Source: Schnuerera sp. xch1
GTDB taxonomy: Bacteria > Bacillota > Clostridia > Tissierellales > Tepidimicrobiaceae
NCBI RefSeq assembly: GCF_019931165.1
Contig: NZ_JAIOUP010000012.1
Coordinates: forward strand, 1-64,000
Direction: 5' to 3'
Length of the DNA stretch: 64,000 bases
The notes beneath the pieces were generated by a model. That model saw only the letters and a program-made list of their open reading frames with translations, made no database searches and was not told where the DNA came from. How positions within the stretch are numbered: position 1 is the stretch's first letter; every line of letters starts with the position of its first letter. Of the stretch, positions 27,201 through 36,133 are shown one piece after another. A program made the position numbers and the translations under genes.

Positions 27201-28406
27201 ATGGATATGAAGATTTTAAATGTAAATGAAACAATAAAATGGATTGGAATTTTAGACCCAGGCTTAATAACCTTTGATGTGGTAATGGAAACTAAGTATG
27301 GGACTACCTATAACTCATATTTTATAGATACAGATAAAAAGGCTATTATAGAAACATCAAAGGAACCTTTTAAGGATGTATATCTAGATAAGGTAAAGAA
27401 AGTAGTGGATTATGAGGATATTGATTATATAATTTTAAATCATACGGAACCAGATCATTCGGGGAACTTAACTCATTTATTGGACGTTGCGAAGAATGCA
27501 ACAGTAGTGGCTAGCAAGTCTGCTATTAATTTTTTAAAGAATATGGTCGATAAAGAATTTAAATACATGGTTGTATCAGATGGAGATGAATTGAGCCTAG
27601 GCAATAAAACTCTTAAGTTTATATCAGCACCATTTTTGCATTGGCCGGATACCATGTTCACATATTTAGAAGAGGATAGTATATTATTTACTTGTGATGT
27701 ATTTGGTTGCCATTATTGTGATGAAAGAATGTTTGATGATTTAGTTGATAATTTTGACGATGCATTTGAATATTATTTTAATGTAATACTAAAACCATTT
27801 AGTAACTATATGTTGCAGGCTATAAATAAGATAAAAGATTTGGATATAGATATTATTGCTCCAGGCCATGGTCCTATATTACGTTCGAATTGGAAGAAAT
27901 ACGTAGAATGGTCTAAGAAAGCATCAGAAGAAACAGAGAACAAACCTAAAAAACATAAAGTGTTTATGCCTTATGTTTCTGCTTATGGAAATACAAGAAA
28001 AATAGGAGAAAAAATAGCGGAAGGTATTAAGATGGTGGGAAATGTTGATGTAGAAATTAAGGATATAGAATTAGTAGATATATCCACTTTAGAGGAGAAG
28101 ATAGAAAAAAGTACAGCTATATTAATTGGTTCTCCAACTATAAATCAAAATACATTAAGACCAATATATGAGTTATTTTCAGTTATCAATCCCATTAGAA
28201 ACAGAGGGAAACTAGCAGGGGCCTTTGGGTCTTATGGTTGGAGCGGAGAAGCTATAAAAATTATAGAACAAAACCTTAAAAATTTAAAATTAAAAGTTCA
28301 TGATGATGGAGTTAAATGCTGTTTTATTCCTTTCGAAGATTCTTACCAAGAAGCTTTTGAATATGGAAAAAACTTTGGCAAAAAATTGTTGGAAGATAAA
28401 AGATAA
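27201..28406 (+). CDS. fprA: Flavodiiron protein (FprA-type O2/NO reductase)
   Basis: 401 residues. The MBL-fold domain has diiron ligands His81, Glu83, Asp85 and His86 in HTEPDHSGN, then FLHWPD and APGHGPILR. From about residue 255 a flavodoxin domain starts [21 protein letters not shown] with the FMN loop SAYGNTR, and ends with [12 protein letters not shown]. There is no C-terminal rubredoxin, so this is class A. It detoxifies O2 or NO in anaerobes. AGGAGGG precedes ATG 27201; a terminator follows. Confidence 0.94.
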   Translation: MDMKILNVNETIKWIGILDPGLITFDVVMETKYGTTYNSYFIDTDKKAIIETSKEPFKDVYLDKVKKVVDYEDIDYIILNHTEPDHSGNLTHLLDVAKNATVVASKSAINFLKNMVDKEFKYMVVSDGDELSLGNKTLKFISAPFLHWPDTMFTYLEEDSILFTCDVFGCHYCDERMFDDLVDNFDDAFEYYFNVILKPFSNYMLQAINKIKDLDIDIIAPGHGPILRSNWKKYVEWSKKASEETENKPKKHKVFMPYVSAYGNTRKIGEKIAEGIKMVGNVDVEIKDIELVDISTLEEKIEKSTAILIGSPTINQNTLRPIYELFSVINPIRNRGKLAGAFGSYGWSGEAIKIIEQNLKNLKLKVHDDGVKCCFIPFEDSYQEAFEYGKNFGKKLLEDKR

Positions 28407-28420
28407 ATTGATACTTCAGT

Positions 28421-28458
28421 AGTATCTCGAAAAAGGATTAATTCTTTTTCGAGATACT
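28421..28458 (+). terminator. hairpin after the flavodiiron gene
   Basis: AGTATCTCGAAAAAG and CTTTTTCGAGATACT pair perfectly over 15 bases around an 8-base loop. The T-run after it is short (GTTTC), though the arm itself is T-rich. Confidence 0.75.
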
Positions 28459-28494
28459 GTTTCACCTTATAGGATGATGAGAGAGGGTGTTTGA

Positions 28495-29136
28495 ATGGAG
28501 TTGAAAGGAAAAAGAGTAAGAATTGCTCCTCTGAAATTAGAAGATGTTTATGCTATGAGAAACTGGGGGACTCATGAAAATCCTTTACTTTTTGATTATA
28601 ATTTACCACCATTAACTGATGAAGAATTAAAGAATTGGCATTATTATAAGACAAGCGAAAGAAACAGAAAATACTTTAGTATATTTGACGAAGACCATAG
28701 GCTCATTGGCTATTTAGGAATTAAGTCCATACGAAAAATATTTAAGGATTCTGTATTAGGAATAGTTTTTGATCCAAATAATGTGAATAAAGGATATGGC
28801 ACTGAGGCTATTACTACCTTTTTGGATTATTATTTTAATGAAATGAATATGAGGAAGATGTATTTGGATGTAGCTAAATTTAATAAAAGGGCTTTACGAT
28901 GTTATAAAAAAAGTGGATTTAAGATTATAAATTTATATTTAGATGATTTTTTTGACCAAAATATAGATGTGAATAATTCGTATTTTGTAAAGGAAAAATC
29001 TTCTTTTATAATAAAAAAAGGAAGGATATATAATTATATCTATAGAATGAAGATAGACAAAGCAACTTATTTAAAAGAGAGGGATAAAATTGATACGACT
29101 AAATCAAAGAATCAAACAAAGCCAAATATTGAGTGA
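28495..29136 (+). CDS. GNAT-family acetyltransferase
   Basis: 213 residues. Residues 1-140 follow the RimJ/RimL-like fold: VRIAPLKLEDVYAMRNW, then FSIFDEDHRLIGYLGI, the acetyl-CoA region KGYGTEAITTFLDYYFN and LDVAKFNKRALRCYKKSGF. The last 55 residues are a basic extension (IIKKGRIYNYIYRMKIDKATYLKE) not needed for the fold. Substrate unknown. The 3' end overlaps a small coupled ORF at 29090 in another frame, and a DnaD-like gene follows. Confidence 0.82.
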   Translation: MELKGKRVRIAPLKLEDVYAMRNWGTHENPLLFDYNLPPLTDEELKNWHYYKTSERNRKYFSIFDEDHRLIGYLGIKSIRKIFKDSVLGIVFDPNNVNKGYGTEAITTFLDYYFNEMNMRKMYLDVAKFNKRALRCYKKSGFKIINLYLDDFFDQNIDVNNSYFVKEKSSFIIKKGRIYNYIYRMKIDKATYLKERDKIDTTKSKNQTKPNIE

Positions 29137-29254
29137 CATATGCTTACCGTTAAATACAATAGAAAATAGATATTATGAGCATTTAAAACATACATATAAA
29201 GAAGCGCTGAAGGATATTAGATTGATGGTACTATATTTTGGGGTGGTAGTATGA
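29090..29254 (+). CDS. Small 54-residue ORF coupled to the DnaD-like gene
   Basis: A TTG start at 29090 lies six bases after GAGAGGG. The peptide begins MIRLNQRIKQSQILSDICLP and ends LYFGVVV. Its stop TGA (29252-29254) overlaps the ATG of the DnaD-like gene at 29251 (ATGA), and its start lies inside the GNAT gene's end in another frame. The overlap pattern matches translational coupling seen elsewhere in the window. I recognise no domain. It may be a real small protein, a leader that couples translation, or chance. Confidence 0.5.
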   Translation: MIRLNQRIKQSQILSDICLPLNTIENRYYEHLKHTYKEALKDIRLMVLYFGVVV

Positions 29255-30345
29255 ACTTTATAATTCAAACCACAGATATTGATTTAGGAGATACTCCTAT
29301 TGAGAATATATTTATAAATGATTTTATGCCTATGGCTAATGGCACTTATGTAAAAGTATATTTATTAGGATACAAATATGCCCATGATAAAGACGATAGT
29401 ATTATAGTTGATAATAAAACTATATCTAAACATTTGAATATACCTTTAACAGATGTTTTAGGTGCGTGGGATTTTTGGGAGAGCAAGGGGATAATTGAAA
29501 AAAAATATGATGATGAAGATAATAAATTTAATTATAAGATTAAATTTTTAAATTTAAAGCAGCTCTATATAAAGAATAACTTTAAACCATTTGATACTAA
29601 AGATGAATCAGCTACAAAACCTTATACTTGTTCAGTTGAAGATCTGGTAGATGCAAATCAAATACCTGCAATTAATAGGATGTTTAATAATATTGATTAT
29701 ATTATGAGAAGACAATTGGTGCCAAATGAAAAACAGAAAATATTGGAATGGATATATAATTATAACATGAATCCAGATATTATTGAAAAGGCATTCTTTT
29801 ATGGAATAGAAAAGAAGGGAAAGAGAAATTTCAATTATATAGGCGGAATAATAAGAAACTGGTATGATCAAGGCATAACAAATGTGGAAGCTTTACAGGA
29901 ATATTTGAAAGCTAACGATGAAAAATACTTTAGGTATGAGAAGATCATGAAATATCTAGGATATGGAAATAGGTTTCTTACTGAGCCTGAGAAGAAAGTA
30001 ATAGATAAATGGTTTGATAAATATAAATTTTCAATGGAAATGGTGTTAAAGGGATGTGAAAACACTAAAAAAACATCAAATCCAAACATCAACTATATTG
30101 ATAGTATTTTAGGCTCTTGGCATAATAAAGGAATTAAAACAGTAAAAGAGATAGAGGAAAAAGATAAACCGCCTAAAAAGAAAGAATATAGACGCACTAA
30201 AAAGGATAATGACAGGAAACCAACTAAGACTAAATTCCATAACTTTGAACAGAGAACTGCGAATTATACAGCAGAACAGTTAGAAGAAATTGCAAAGAGG
30301 AAACGAGAGGAATACTATTTTAAACAAAAGGGAGAAAGTAAGTGA
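29251..30345 (+). CDS. DnaD-domain replication initiation protein
   Basis: 364 residues. An N-terminal winged-helix part (about 1-105) contains VDNKTISKHLNIPLTDVLGAWDFWESKGII. Two DnaB_2/DnaD C-terminal repeats follow, one near 140-210 with FNYIGGIIRNWYDQGITNVE and one near 230-300 with INYIDSILGSWHNKGIKTVK. A lysine-rich tail ends the protein. DnaD-type proteins help load the helicase at the origin; the next gene encodes a DnaC/DnaI-like AAA protein overlapping by 4 bases, so the pair likely forms a loader module. Confidence 0.88.
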   Translation: MNFIIQTTDIDLGDTPIENIFINDFMPMANGTYVKVYLLGYKYAHDKDDSIIVDNKTISKHLNIPLTDVLGAWDFWESKGIIEKKYDDEDNKFNYKIKFLNLKQLYIKNNFKPFDTKDESATKPYTCSVEDLVDANQIPAINRMFNNIDYIMRRQLVPNEKQKILEWIYNYNMNPDIIEKAFFYGIEKKGKRNFNYIGGIIRNWYDQGITNVEALQEYLKANDEKYFRYEKIMKYLGYGNRFLTEPEKKVIDKWFDKYKFSMEMVLKGCENTKKTSNPNINYIDSILGSWHNKGIKTVKEIEEKDKPPKKKEYRRTKKDNDRKPTKTKFHNFEQRTANYTAEQLEEIAKRKREEYYFKQKGESK

Positions 30346-31340
30346 TGTATAATCAAATTCTAAAGGATATTTTGAATAAGTATGAAAATAAAAGAGATAG
30401 AGCGATTAATGAGCAAAAACTTAGGATTAAAAAGGTATATGAAAAGGTACCTGAAATAAGGAAGTTAGATAAGAAAATAACAGAAACAGGACTACTTATG
30501 TCTAAAGCTATAATTGAAGATCCGGGAAATTATGAAGAGAGTATGAAAGATGTAAAAGAGAGATTGGAAAAGTTAAAGATGGAAAAAGCATACTTGCTCA
30601 CAGAAAATAATATTCCATTAGATTACTTAGATGTTAAATACGAATGTTCAAAATGTCAGGATACTGGCTACTTACCTAATGGTAATAAGTGCAATTGCTT
30701 AAAACAATCCTTTATAAATAAAGCTTATGAAATGTCAAATATAGAAGGTGTTTTGAAAAAGGAAAACTTTCAAACTTTTGATATAAATATTTTTCCTGAC
30801 GAACCTTTTGAAGAAGAAAGCATGACCCCTAGGGATAATATGAAAAACATTTCAAGCATAAGTGAAGGTTTTGTTAATAATTTTGATGAAAATAATGATG
30901 AAAATCTGTTATTTTATGGAACAACAGGATTAGGAAAGACTTTTATGTGTAATTGTATAGCAAAAGCCTTGCTTGATAAAAATAAGATAGTAATATATCA
31001 AACAGCATTTAAAATATTGGAGATTATAGAAAAACGTAGGTTTGGAAGAGATTCTAAAAGATTTAAAGATGAAGAATATGATTTACTATTTGATGCAGAA
31101 TTATTAATTATTGATGATTTAGGTACTGAATTATCAAATACCTTTACGAATACTGAAATTTTTAATATAGTAAATACTAGACTTTTAGGAAGTAAGAGGA
31201 CCATCATATCAACAAATTTGACTCCAAAGGAAATATCTGACACATATACTGATAGAATTTTTTCAAGGATATTAGAAAAATTTATACCTTTAAGATTTTT
31301 TGGACCAGATTTAAGATATTATAGATGGCAAACCCAATAG
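30342..31340 (+). CDS. DnaC/DnaI-like helicase-loader ATPase
   Basis: 332 residues. The N-terminal helical region ends in a four-cysteine cluster, CSKCQDTG and CNCL (about residues 104-125), a zinc site as in DnaI. The AAA+ core has Walker A FYGTTGLGKTFMCN, Walker B LLIIDDLGTE, sensor 1 TIISTNLTPKEI and an arginine-finger region DRIFSRI. Start is GTG 30342 or ATG 30345, overlapping the stop of the DnaD-like gene. It likely loads DnaB (25783) onto DNA. Confidence 0.88.
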   Translation: MMYNQILKDILNKYENKRDRAINEQKLRIKKVYEKVPEIRKLDKKITETGLLMSKAIIEDPGNYEESMKDVKERLEKLKMEKAYLLTENNIPLDYLDVKYECSKCQDTGYLPNGNKCNCLKQSFINKAYEMSNIEGVLKKENFQTFDINIFPDEPFEEESMTPRDNMKNISSISEGFVNNFDENNDENLLFYGTTGLGKTFMCNCIAKALLDKNKIVIYQTAFKILEIIEKRRFGRDSKRFKDEEYDLLFDAELLIIDDLGTELSNTFTNTEIFNIVNTRLLGSKRTIISTNLTPKEISDTYTDRIFSRILEKFIPLRFFGPDLRYYRWQTQ

Positions 31341-31350
31341 TATTAAATTT

Positions 31351-31380
31351 AAGTCTACTTGAAGGAGTAGGCTATTTTTA
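31351..31380 (+). terminator. terminator after the loader gene
   Basis: AAGTCTAC-TTGAAGGA-GTAGGCT, one G-U pair, followed by ATTTTTATTAT. Moderate strength. Confidence 0.6.
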
Positions 31381-31488
31381 TTATCACAAAATCATAAAGT
31401 TTAATTTAAATTTTGGAAAGATACAGATATTAGGTATAATTTATGATAAAATATAGTATAAATATTTGGTCGTGAAAGGAGAATAATA

Positions 31489-32013
31489 GTGGATGCTTGG
31501 GAAAGAAGAGAAAAAATACTGTATACTTTAAGGAAAAGTGAAAAACCTATAAAAGGGACAAAACTCTCTAAGATCTTTGGAGTTAGCAGACAAGTTATAG
31601 TTCAAGATATCGCATTATTAAGAGCAAGGGGAGAAGATATATTAGCTACACCCCAAGGATATGTAATTCCCAGTATGAATAAAGAAAATAAGTTGGTTAG
31701 AAAGATAGTTTGTAAGCATAATCGTTATGATGAAATAGAAGATGAATTAAAAACCATCATTGATTTAGGAGGTAAAATAATAGATGTTATTGTAGAACAC
31801 TCTATTTATGGTGAGATTAAGGGTTCTCTTGAGATTAGTTCTAGATTAGATTTACAGGAATTTATGGTCAATTTAAAAGATGCTAAGGCAGAACCTTTAT
31901 CATCCTTGACAGAAGGTATCCATATTCATACCATAGAGGTTGAGAACGAAAAAGTTTTTAAAAAAATAAAAGATGCCCTTAATAACAAAAAGTACTTGAT
32001 AAATGAAGAATAA
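31489..32013 (+). CDS. niaR: Niacin-responsive repressor NiaR
   Basis: 174 residues, GTG start after AAAGGAG. N-terminal HTH_11 domain (ILYTLRKSEKPIKGTKLSKIFGVSRQVIVQDIALLRARG), then the 3H domain named for three histidines: HNRYDEIEDEL, EHSIYGEIKG and IHIHTIEVE, which bind metal and nicotinate. NiaR represses niacin uptake and NAD-synthesis genes. The next gene is a PTS_IIC_2-type transporter, and a nicotinate phosphoribosyltransferase lies at 42.6 kb; both are candidate targets. Confidence 0.9.
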   Translation: MDAWERREKILYTLRKSEKPIKGTKLSKIFGVSRQVIVQDIALLRARGEDILATPQGYVIPSMNKENKLVRKIVCKHNRYDEIEDELKTIIDLGGKIIDVIVEHSIYGEIKGSLEISSRLDLQEFMVNLKDAKAEPLSSLTEGIHIHTIEVENEKVFKKIKDALNNKKYLINEE

Positions 32014-32036
32014 AATGATATATTTTTACAGTAAGG

Positions 32037-32062
32037 TGACAAGACACATGTATATACACATA
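32037..32062. promoter_or_regulatory. dyad-rich site before the PTS_IIC_2 gene
   Basis: GACACATGTATATACACAT contains the perfect palindrome TGTATATACA and an ACA-rich dyad, 25-45 bases ahead of the transporter start and just after niaR. It could be a NiaR operator or part of a promoter; I cannot confirm the NiaR consensus from memory. Confidence 0.3.
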
Positions 32063-32085
32063 TTAATAATAGAGAGGTGGCTAAT

Positions 32086-33123
32086 TTGACAAAGAGAAAA
32101 CCAGATAAAAAAGGCAGTAATAGTACAAGAAATTATTTAGTTAAGATTTTGAACGGTATGGCACGAGGACTTTTTGCATCGCTATTAATAGGGCTTATAA
32201 TTAAACAATTAGGTGTTCTTTTAAATGTTGAACTGTTGACCATATTTGGTGAAATTGCTCAAATGCTTATGGGACCAGCAATTGGTGTAGGAGTAGCATA
32301 TAGTGTAGGAGCTCCTCCTTTAGGAATATTTGCTTCAGTAATAACTGGAGCCATTGGAGCGGGAACGATAACTTTTAACAATGATATTGCATTGATACAG
32401 ATTGGGGAACCAGTGGGAGCTTTTATTGCTGCACTGCTAGGTGCTGAATTTTCTAAGTTAATTAGCGGTAAGACAAAAGTAGATATAGTGTTAGTTCCTC
32501 TTGCAACTATTATAATAGGTGGTCTAACTGGCTATTATGTGGGACCTATTATGAGCTCTTTTATGGGACTTGTAGGAAATATTATAAATAGAGCAGTAGA
32601 ATTGCATCCATTTCCTATGGGAATAATTGTGTCAGTTTTGATGGGAATAATATTGACTCTACCTATTAGTAGTGCCGCTTTAGCTATATCTTTAAGTCTT
32701 AGTGGCTTAGCTGCAGGAGCAAGTACTGTAGGTTGTGCTTCTCAGATGATAGGATTTGCAGTAGCTTCATATAGAGAAAATGGATTTGGGGGATTCATAG
32801 CTCAAGGAGTTGGCACATCTATGTTGCAGATTTCAAATATAATAAAAAACCCCAAGATATGGATACCAGCTACACTTACTTCGGCCATTTTAGGCCCTGT
32901 TTCAACCATCTTATTTAAGATGGAAAGCAGTGCATCAGGAGCAGGAATGGGAACTAGTGGTCTCGTTGGCCAATTTGCAACTATTGAAGTAATGGGATCG
33001 AGTCTAGATGTATTGATTAAAATGGTCATGCTTCATTTTATACTTCCAGCACTTATATCATTCCTAATTTCGCAATGGATGAGGAAAGCTGGATATATAA
33101 AATATGGTGATATGAAATTATAA
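32086..33123 (+). CDS. PTS_IIC_2-type membrane transporter subunit
   Basis: 345 residues, about ten membrane helices with many small residues. MARGLFASLLIGLIIKQLG, VAYSVGAPPLGIFASVITGAIGAG and GCASQMIGFAVASYRENG fit the PTS_EIIC_2 family, which lacks IIA and IIB domains and whose substrates are unknown. No phosphorylation residues are expected in this domain. Start TTG 32086 lies seven bases after GAGAGGTGG, so upstream in-frame GTG 32077 is less likely. Its place directly after niaR raises a vitamin or nucleoside-precursor role; that is inference. Confidence 0.7.
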   Translation: MTKRKPDKKGSNSTRNYLVKILNGMARGLFASLLIGLIIKQLGVLLNVELLTIFGEIAQMLMGPAIGVGVAYSVGAPPLGIFASVITGAIGAGTITFNNDIALIQIGEPVGAFIAALLGAEFSKLISGKTKVDIVLVPLATIIIGGLTGYYVGPIMSSFMGLVGNIINRAVELHPFPMGIIVSVLMGIILTLPISSAALAISLSLSGLAAGASTVGCASQMIGFAVASYRENGFGGFIAQGVGTSMLQISNIIKNPKIWIPATLTSAILGPVSTILFKMESSASGAGMGTSGLVGQFATIEVMGSSLDVLIKMVMLHFILPALISFLISQWMRKAGYIKYGDMKL

Positions 33124-33159
33124 TTTCCAATAATTACTTGATAACAACATTTATTTGTG

Positions 33160-33226
33160 CTATTATTCACAATAAAAGGATTTTATGTAATAGAATAAAA
33201 AGATTATAAAATCCGGTGAATAATAG
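33160..33226. promoter_or_regulatory. nested inverted repeat at the DUF3841 start region
   Basis: Outer arms CTATTATTCAC (33160-33170) and GTGAATAATAG (33216-33226) are perfectly complementary, as are inner arms GGATTTTAT (33178-33186) and ATAAAATCC (33206-33214). The right arm overlaps the first two bases of the AGGAGGTG ribosome site of the next gene. As RNA it could hide that site. However, TTGATA-N16-TATTAT, with the -10 in the left arm, would start transcription inside the repeat, making it a DNA operator instead. Confidence 0.55.
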
Positions 33227-33235
33227 GAGGTGAAT

Positions 33236-33829
33236 ATGGTACAGATTCTAGATGATTCTAACAAAAAAGTTACACTTTGGACGAGACAACATAAAGATAT
33301 AATGAAAGAGTTAGAGGAAAAAGGAATATATAGAGTAAAAAAAGAATATATTCAAGAAAAAATGGATACAATATCAGACTATTATTTAAATTTATATGAC
33401 TGGTATGTAAAGCATGCTGAGAAAATTGTACCAAGACCTGATGGGGTGACATATCCTATCTGGTTTTCTACGTCTTCAGAGATGATGTTACAGCCTACGG
33501 AAAATACGGTTATTCTAAAACTAGAAGTAGATAGAAATCTTGTTGTTATTACTGATTCTAATAAATGGGGATATGTAGTAAATTATTTTTATTTACCTGT
33601 TGATCATGAAGATGAAATAAAGCATAATAAAGAGCTTGAAAAGTATGGTATAGGAGATGAGTCTGCTTTAATAATGGAGGATAAAGGTAATTTTTACCCG
33701 TTATTAAGAAACAAAATTATTAATAGTTGGGAAAGATTATTTGAAGAATGTGATGAGCAAGATCCTTCGGCACAAGCAACTATGTGGGAAATTAAAAGAG
33801 AATGGATTGTAGATGTTATATATGGGTAA
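33236..33829 (+). CDS. DUF3841 domain protein, first of a tandem pair
   Basis: 197 residues, soluble. KVTLWTRQHKDIMKELEEKGIYR, the tryptophan-rich YDWYVKHAEKIVPRPDG, YPIWFST, and the C-terminal NSWERLFEE and ATMWEIKREWIVDV fit DUF3841. Function unknown; the fold has been compared with small RNA- or nucleotide-binding domains, which I cannot support from sequence. ATG 33236 has an ideal AGGAGG upstream; the in-frame ATG/GTG at 33230 overlaps it. A paralogue follows 31 bases later. Confidence 0.75.
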   Translation: MVQILDDSNKKVTLWTRQHKDIMKELEEKGIYRVKKEYIQEKMDTISDYYLNLYDWYVKHAEKIVPRPDGVTYPIWFSTSSEMMLQPTENTVILKLEVDRNLVVITDSNKWGYVVNYFYLPVDHEDEIKHNKELEKYGIGDESALIMEDKGNFYPLLRNKIINSWERLFEECDEQDPSAQATMWEIKREWIVDVIYG

Positions 33830-33860
33830 ATGTTAAATAAGAAGAATAGAGGGGTCAAAG

Positions 33861-34433
33861 ATGGTTAATCAAAATGATAATAAGAAGATTACATTATGGA
33901 CATCACAAAGAAAAATTGTATTAGATACCCTTGAGAAAAAAGGGGTATATCATGTAAAAAGAGATTTTATTGTGAAAAAATACGGGGAAGTTTCAAATGT
34001 TTTCTTAGAGCCTTATAACTGGTTTGTTAATAAGGCAGAAAAAATGGTGCCAAAGCCTGAAGGAGCAGAGTATCCTATTTGGTTATTCACTGATTTAAAA
34101 TATATAGATCATCATGGAGATAGTAAAATTTTAAAAATAAGTGTGGATAGAAATAAAGTTATTTTATTTGATCATCTTAAATGGAACCGAATATTAAATT
34201 TATCTTATCTAGCAAAAGACGAGAGAGATGCCAATGAATATGAAGAAATGTTAGAAAAGCAAGGTATTTATGATGAAACAGATATATATATGACAAGTTT
34301 TTATCCTCACTTAAAGATGAAGGTAAAAAAGAGTTGGGATAGATTATTTGATGATAATAATGATAATAATTTATTAACTACTAAGCAAGCAGCTCTATGG
34401 GAAATAAGAAAAGAGTGGATAGTTAGTTCATAG
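33861..34433 (+). CDS. DUF3841 domain protein, second of a tandem pair
   Basis: 190 residues, clearly paralogous to the preceding gene: KITLWTSQRKIVLDTLEKKGVYH, YNWFVNKAEKMVPKPEGAEYPIW, KSWDRLFDD and AALWEIRKEWIVSS align along the whole length, with divergent middles. Identity looks moderate, so the duplication is not recent. It follows after 31 bases with its own GAGGGG site. Probably co-expressed and possibly heterodimeric; no function known. Confidence 0.75.
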   Translation: MVNQNDNKKITLWTSQRKIVLDTLEKKGVYHVKRDFIVKKYGEVSNVFLEPYNWFVNKAEKMVPKPEGAEYPIWLFTDLKYIDHHGDSKILKISVDRNKVILFDHLKWNRILNLSYLAKDERDANEYEEMLEKQGIYDETDIYMTSFYPHLKMKVKKSWDRLFDDNNDNNLLTTKQAALWEIRKEWIVSS

Positions 34434-34532
34434 ATAGGTAAAAAGTGTTAATGATTGTTTATACTGACTTATAATGCAAAATAATTGATATTTTTAATAA
34501 AATATGATATACTAATTAGTAAAATATCACAT

Positions 34533-34722
34533 TGTGGCTATGAAAGGACCAAGTAGATGACAAAGCTTTTTTTAGAGAGCCAATGGGTGGTGAGAATTGG
34601 TAAAGCTTGTTGTTGAATCCAGCCTTGAGCTTATTTTTATATAAGTGAACCGAAAGGTTAACTAGGGTGGCAACGCGGGAATAACTCTCGTCCCTAATAT
34701 ATAGGGATTGAGAGTTTTTTTA
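34533..34722 (+). ncRNA. T-box leader, serine-specific
   Basis: The T-box sequence AGGGTGGCAACGCGGG is at 34664-34679. Stem I begins near 34535; AGAGAGCC and GGTGAGAATTGG are the usual stem I features. The specifier is likely TCC (34618-34620) in GAATCCA, a serine codon. The terminator AACTCTCGTCCCT/AGGGATTGAGAGTT with seven T ends the leader (34683-34721) and competes with the antiterminator containing the T-box. Uncharged tRNA-Ser should switch on serS downstream. Confidence 0.9.
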
Positions 34723-34746
34723 ATTATAAGAATAGGAGGTAAGAAT

Positions 34747-36021
34747 ATGCTTGATATCAAACGTATTAGGAATAATTCAAATGAAGTAAAAACAGGATTA
34801 GAAAAGAGACATGGAGATTTTCCAATTGATCGAGTGCTAAAACTTGATGAGAATCGAAGAAGTTTGTTGACTGAAATGGAACAAATGAAAGCTAAACAGA
34901 ACTCAGTATCAAAAGAGATTCCAAAGTTGAAAAAAGAAGGGAAAGACATATCATCGATATTAGAAGAGATGAGAGAGCTATCAGATAAAGTAAAAAAAAT
35001 GGATGAACAGATAAAGGAAATAGACAGTGAGCTAAGAGATGAATTATTGCATATTCCGAATGTTCCCCATGAATCCGTTGTAGAAGGGGAATCAGATGAA
35101 GATAATGTGGAAATAAGAAAATGGGGGGAGCCTACTGAGTTTGACTTTGATGCAAAGGCTCATTGGGACATAGGTACCGATTTAGACATATTGGATTTTG
35201 AAAGAGCATCTAAATTAACAGGAGCTAGGTTCTCGCTGTTTAAAGGTGCAGGAGCATTACTTGAAAGAGCTTTAATTAATTTTATGATTGATTTACACGC
35301 TGTAGATCATGGATTTACTGAAATGCTAACCCCATTTATGGTTAATAGAGAAAGTATGACAGGTACAGGGCAACTTCCAAAGTTTGAAAATGATATGTTT
35401 CACCTACCAAGCAAGGATTATTTTTTAGTGCCTACTGCGGAAGTACCATTAACAAACTTTTATAGAGATGAAATATTGGACGAAGAAATGTTGCCTATAT
35501 ACCTTACTGCATACACTCCTTGTTTTAGACAGGAAGCAGGTTCTGCTGGTCGTGATACTAGAGGGCTTATCAGAAATCATCAATTTGACAAGGTAGAGCT
35601 AGTTAAATTTTCGCTACCAGAAAACTCATATGATGAGTTAGAAAGTTTGACAAATAATGCAGAGGAAGTATTGCAAAGACTTGGGTTACCTTATAGGGTA
35701 GTAATATTGAGCACTGGAGATTTAGGATTTTCTGCAGCTAAAACCTATGATATAGAAGTATGGATGCCAAGCTATGGAAGATATGTGGAAATATCTTCTT
35801 GTAGTAACTTTGAAGACTATCAAGCTAGACGTGCAAATATAAGATATAGAAAGAAAGATAACAAAAAAGTAGAATATGTGCATACTTTAAACGGTTCAGG
35901 ATTAGCTGTTGGAAGAACTTTAGCAGCTTTAATTGAAAATTATCAACAAGAAGATGGTTCAGTAACAATACCAGAAGTATTAAAACCTTATATGAGAGGT
36001 TTAGAGAAGATAACAAAATAA
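34747..36021 (+). CDS. serS: Seryl-tRNA synthetase
   Basis: 424 residues. The N-terminal coiled-coil arm (about 27-100) is followed by the class II core: motif 1 near [14 protein letters not shown], motif 2 [17 protein letters not shown], and motif 3 [17 protein letters not shown]. It charges tRNA-Ser; two serine tRNAs lie in this window (38493 and 58721). ATG 34747 after AGGAGG; controlled by the T-box leader. Confidence 0.97.
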   Translation: MLDIKRIRNNSNEVKTGLEKRHGDFPIDRVLKLDENRRSLLTEMEQMKAKQNSVSKEIPKLKKEGKDISSILEEMRELSDKVKKMDEQIKEIDSELRDELLHIPNVPHESVVEGESDEDNVEIRKWGEPTEFDFDAKAHWDIGTDLDILDFERASKLTGARFSLFKGAGALLERALINFMIDLHAVDHGFTEMLTPFMVNRESMTGTGQLPKFENDMFHLPSKDYFLVPTAEVPLTNFYRDEILDEEMLPIYLTAYTPCFRQEAGSAGRDTRGLIRNHQFDKVELVKFSLPENSYDELESLTNNAEEVLQRLGLPYRVVILSTGDLGFSAAKTYDIEVWMPSYGRYVEISSCSNFEDYQARRANIRYRKKDNKKVEYVHTLNGSGLAVGRTLAALIENYQQEDGSVTIPEVLKPYMRGLEKITK

Positions 36022-36029
36022 TTTAATGA

Positions 36030-36058
36030 AAAAGGCTAAGTATACTTAGTCTTTTTTA
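36030..36058 (+). terminator. terminator after serS
   Basis: AAAGGCTAAG-TATA-CTTAGTCTTT (one G-U pair) then six T. Confidence 0.85.
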
Positions 36059-36133
36059 TTATCTAATAAGGAATAATAATATATAGATAGAATATATAAT
36101 ATTAATAGAACAATAAAATGGGAGGAAAAAATC

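Noticed and set aside
29632-29871. Minus-strand frame inside the DnaD-like gene
   Set aside because: No ribosome site; overlaps a coding region with conserved DnaD repeats.
34533-34722. Several small open frames ahead of serS
   Set aside because: The stretch is a T-box leader, and the frames have no ribosome sites of their own.
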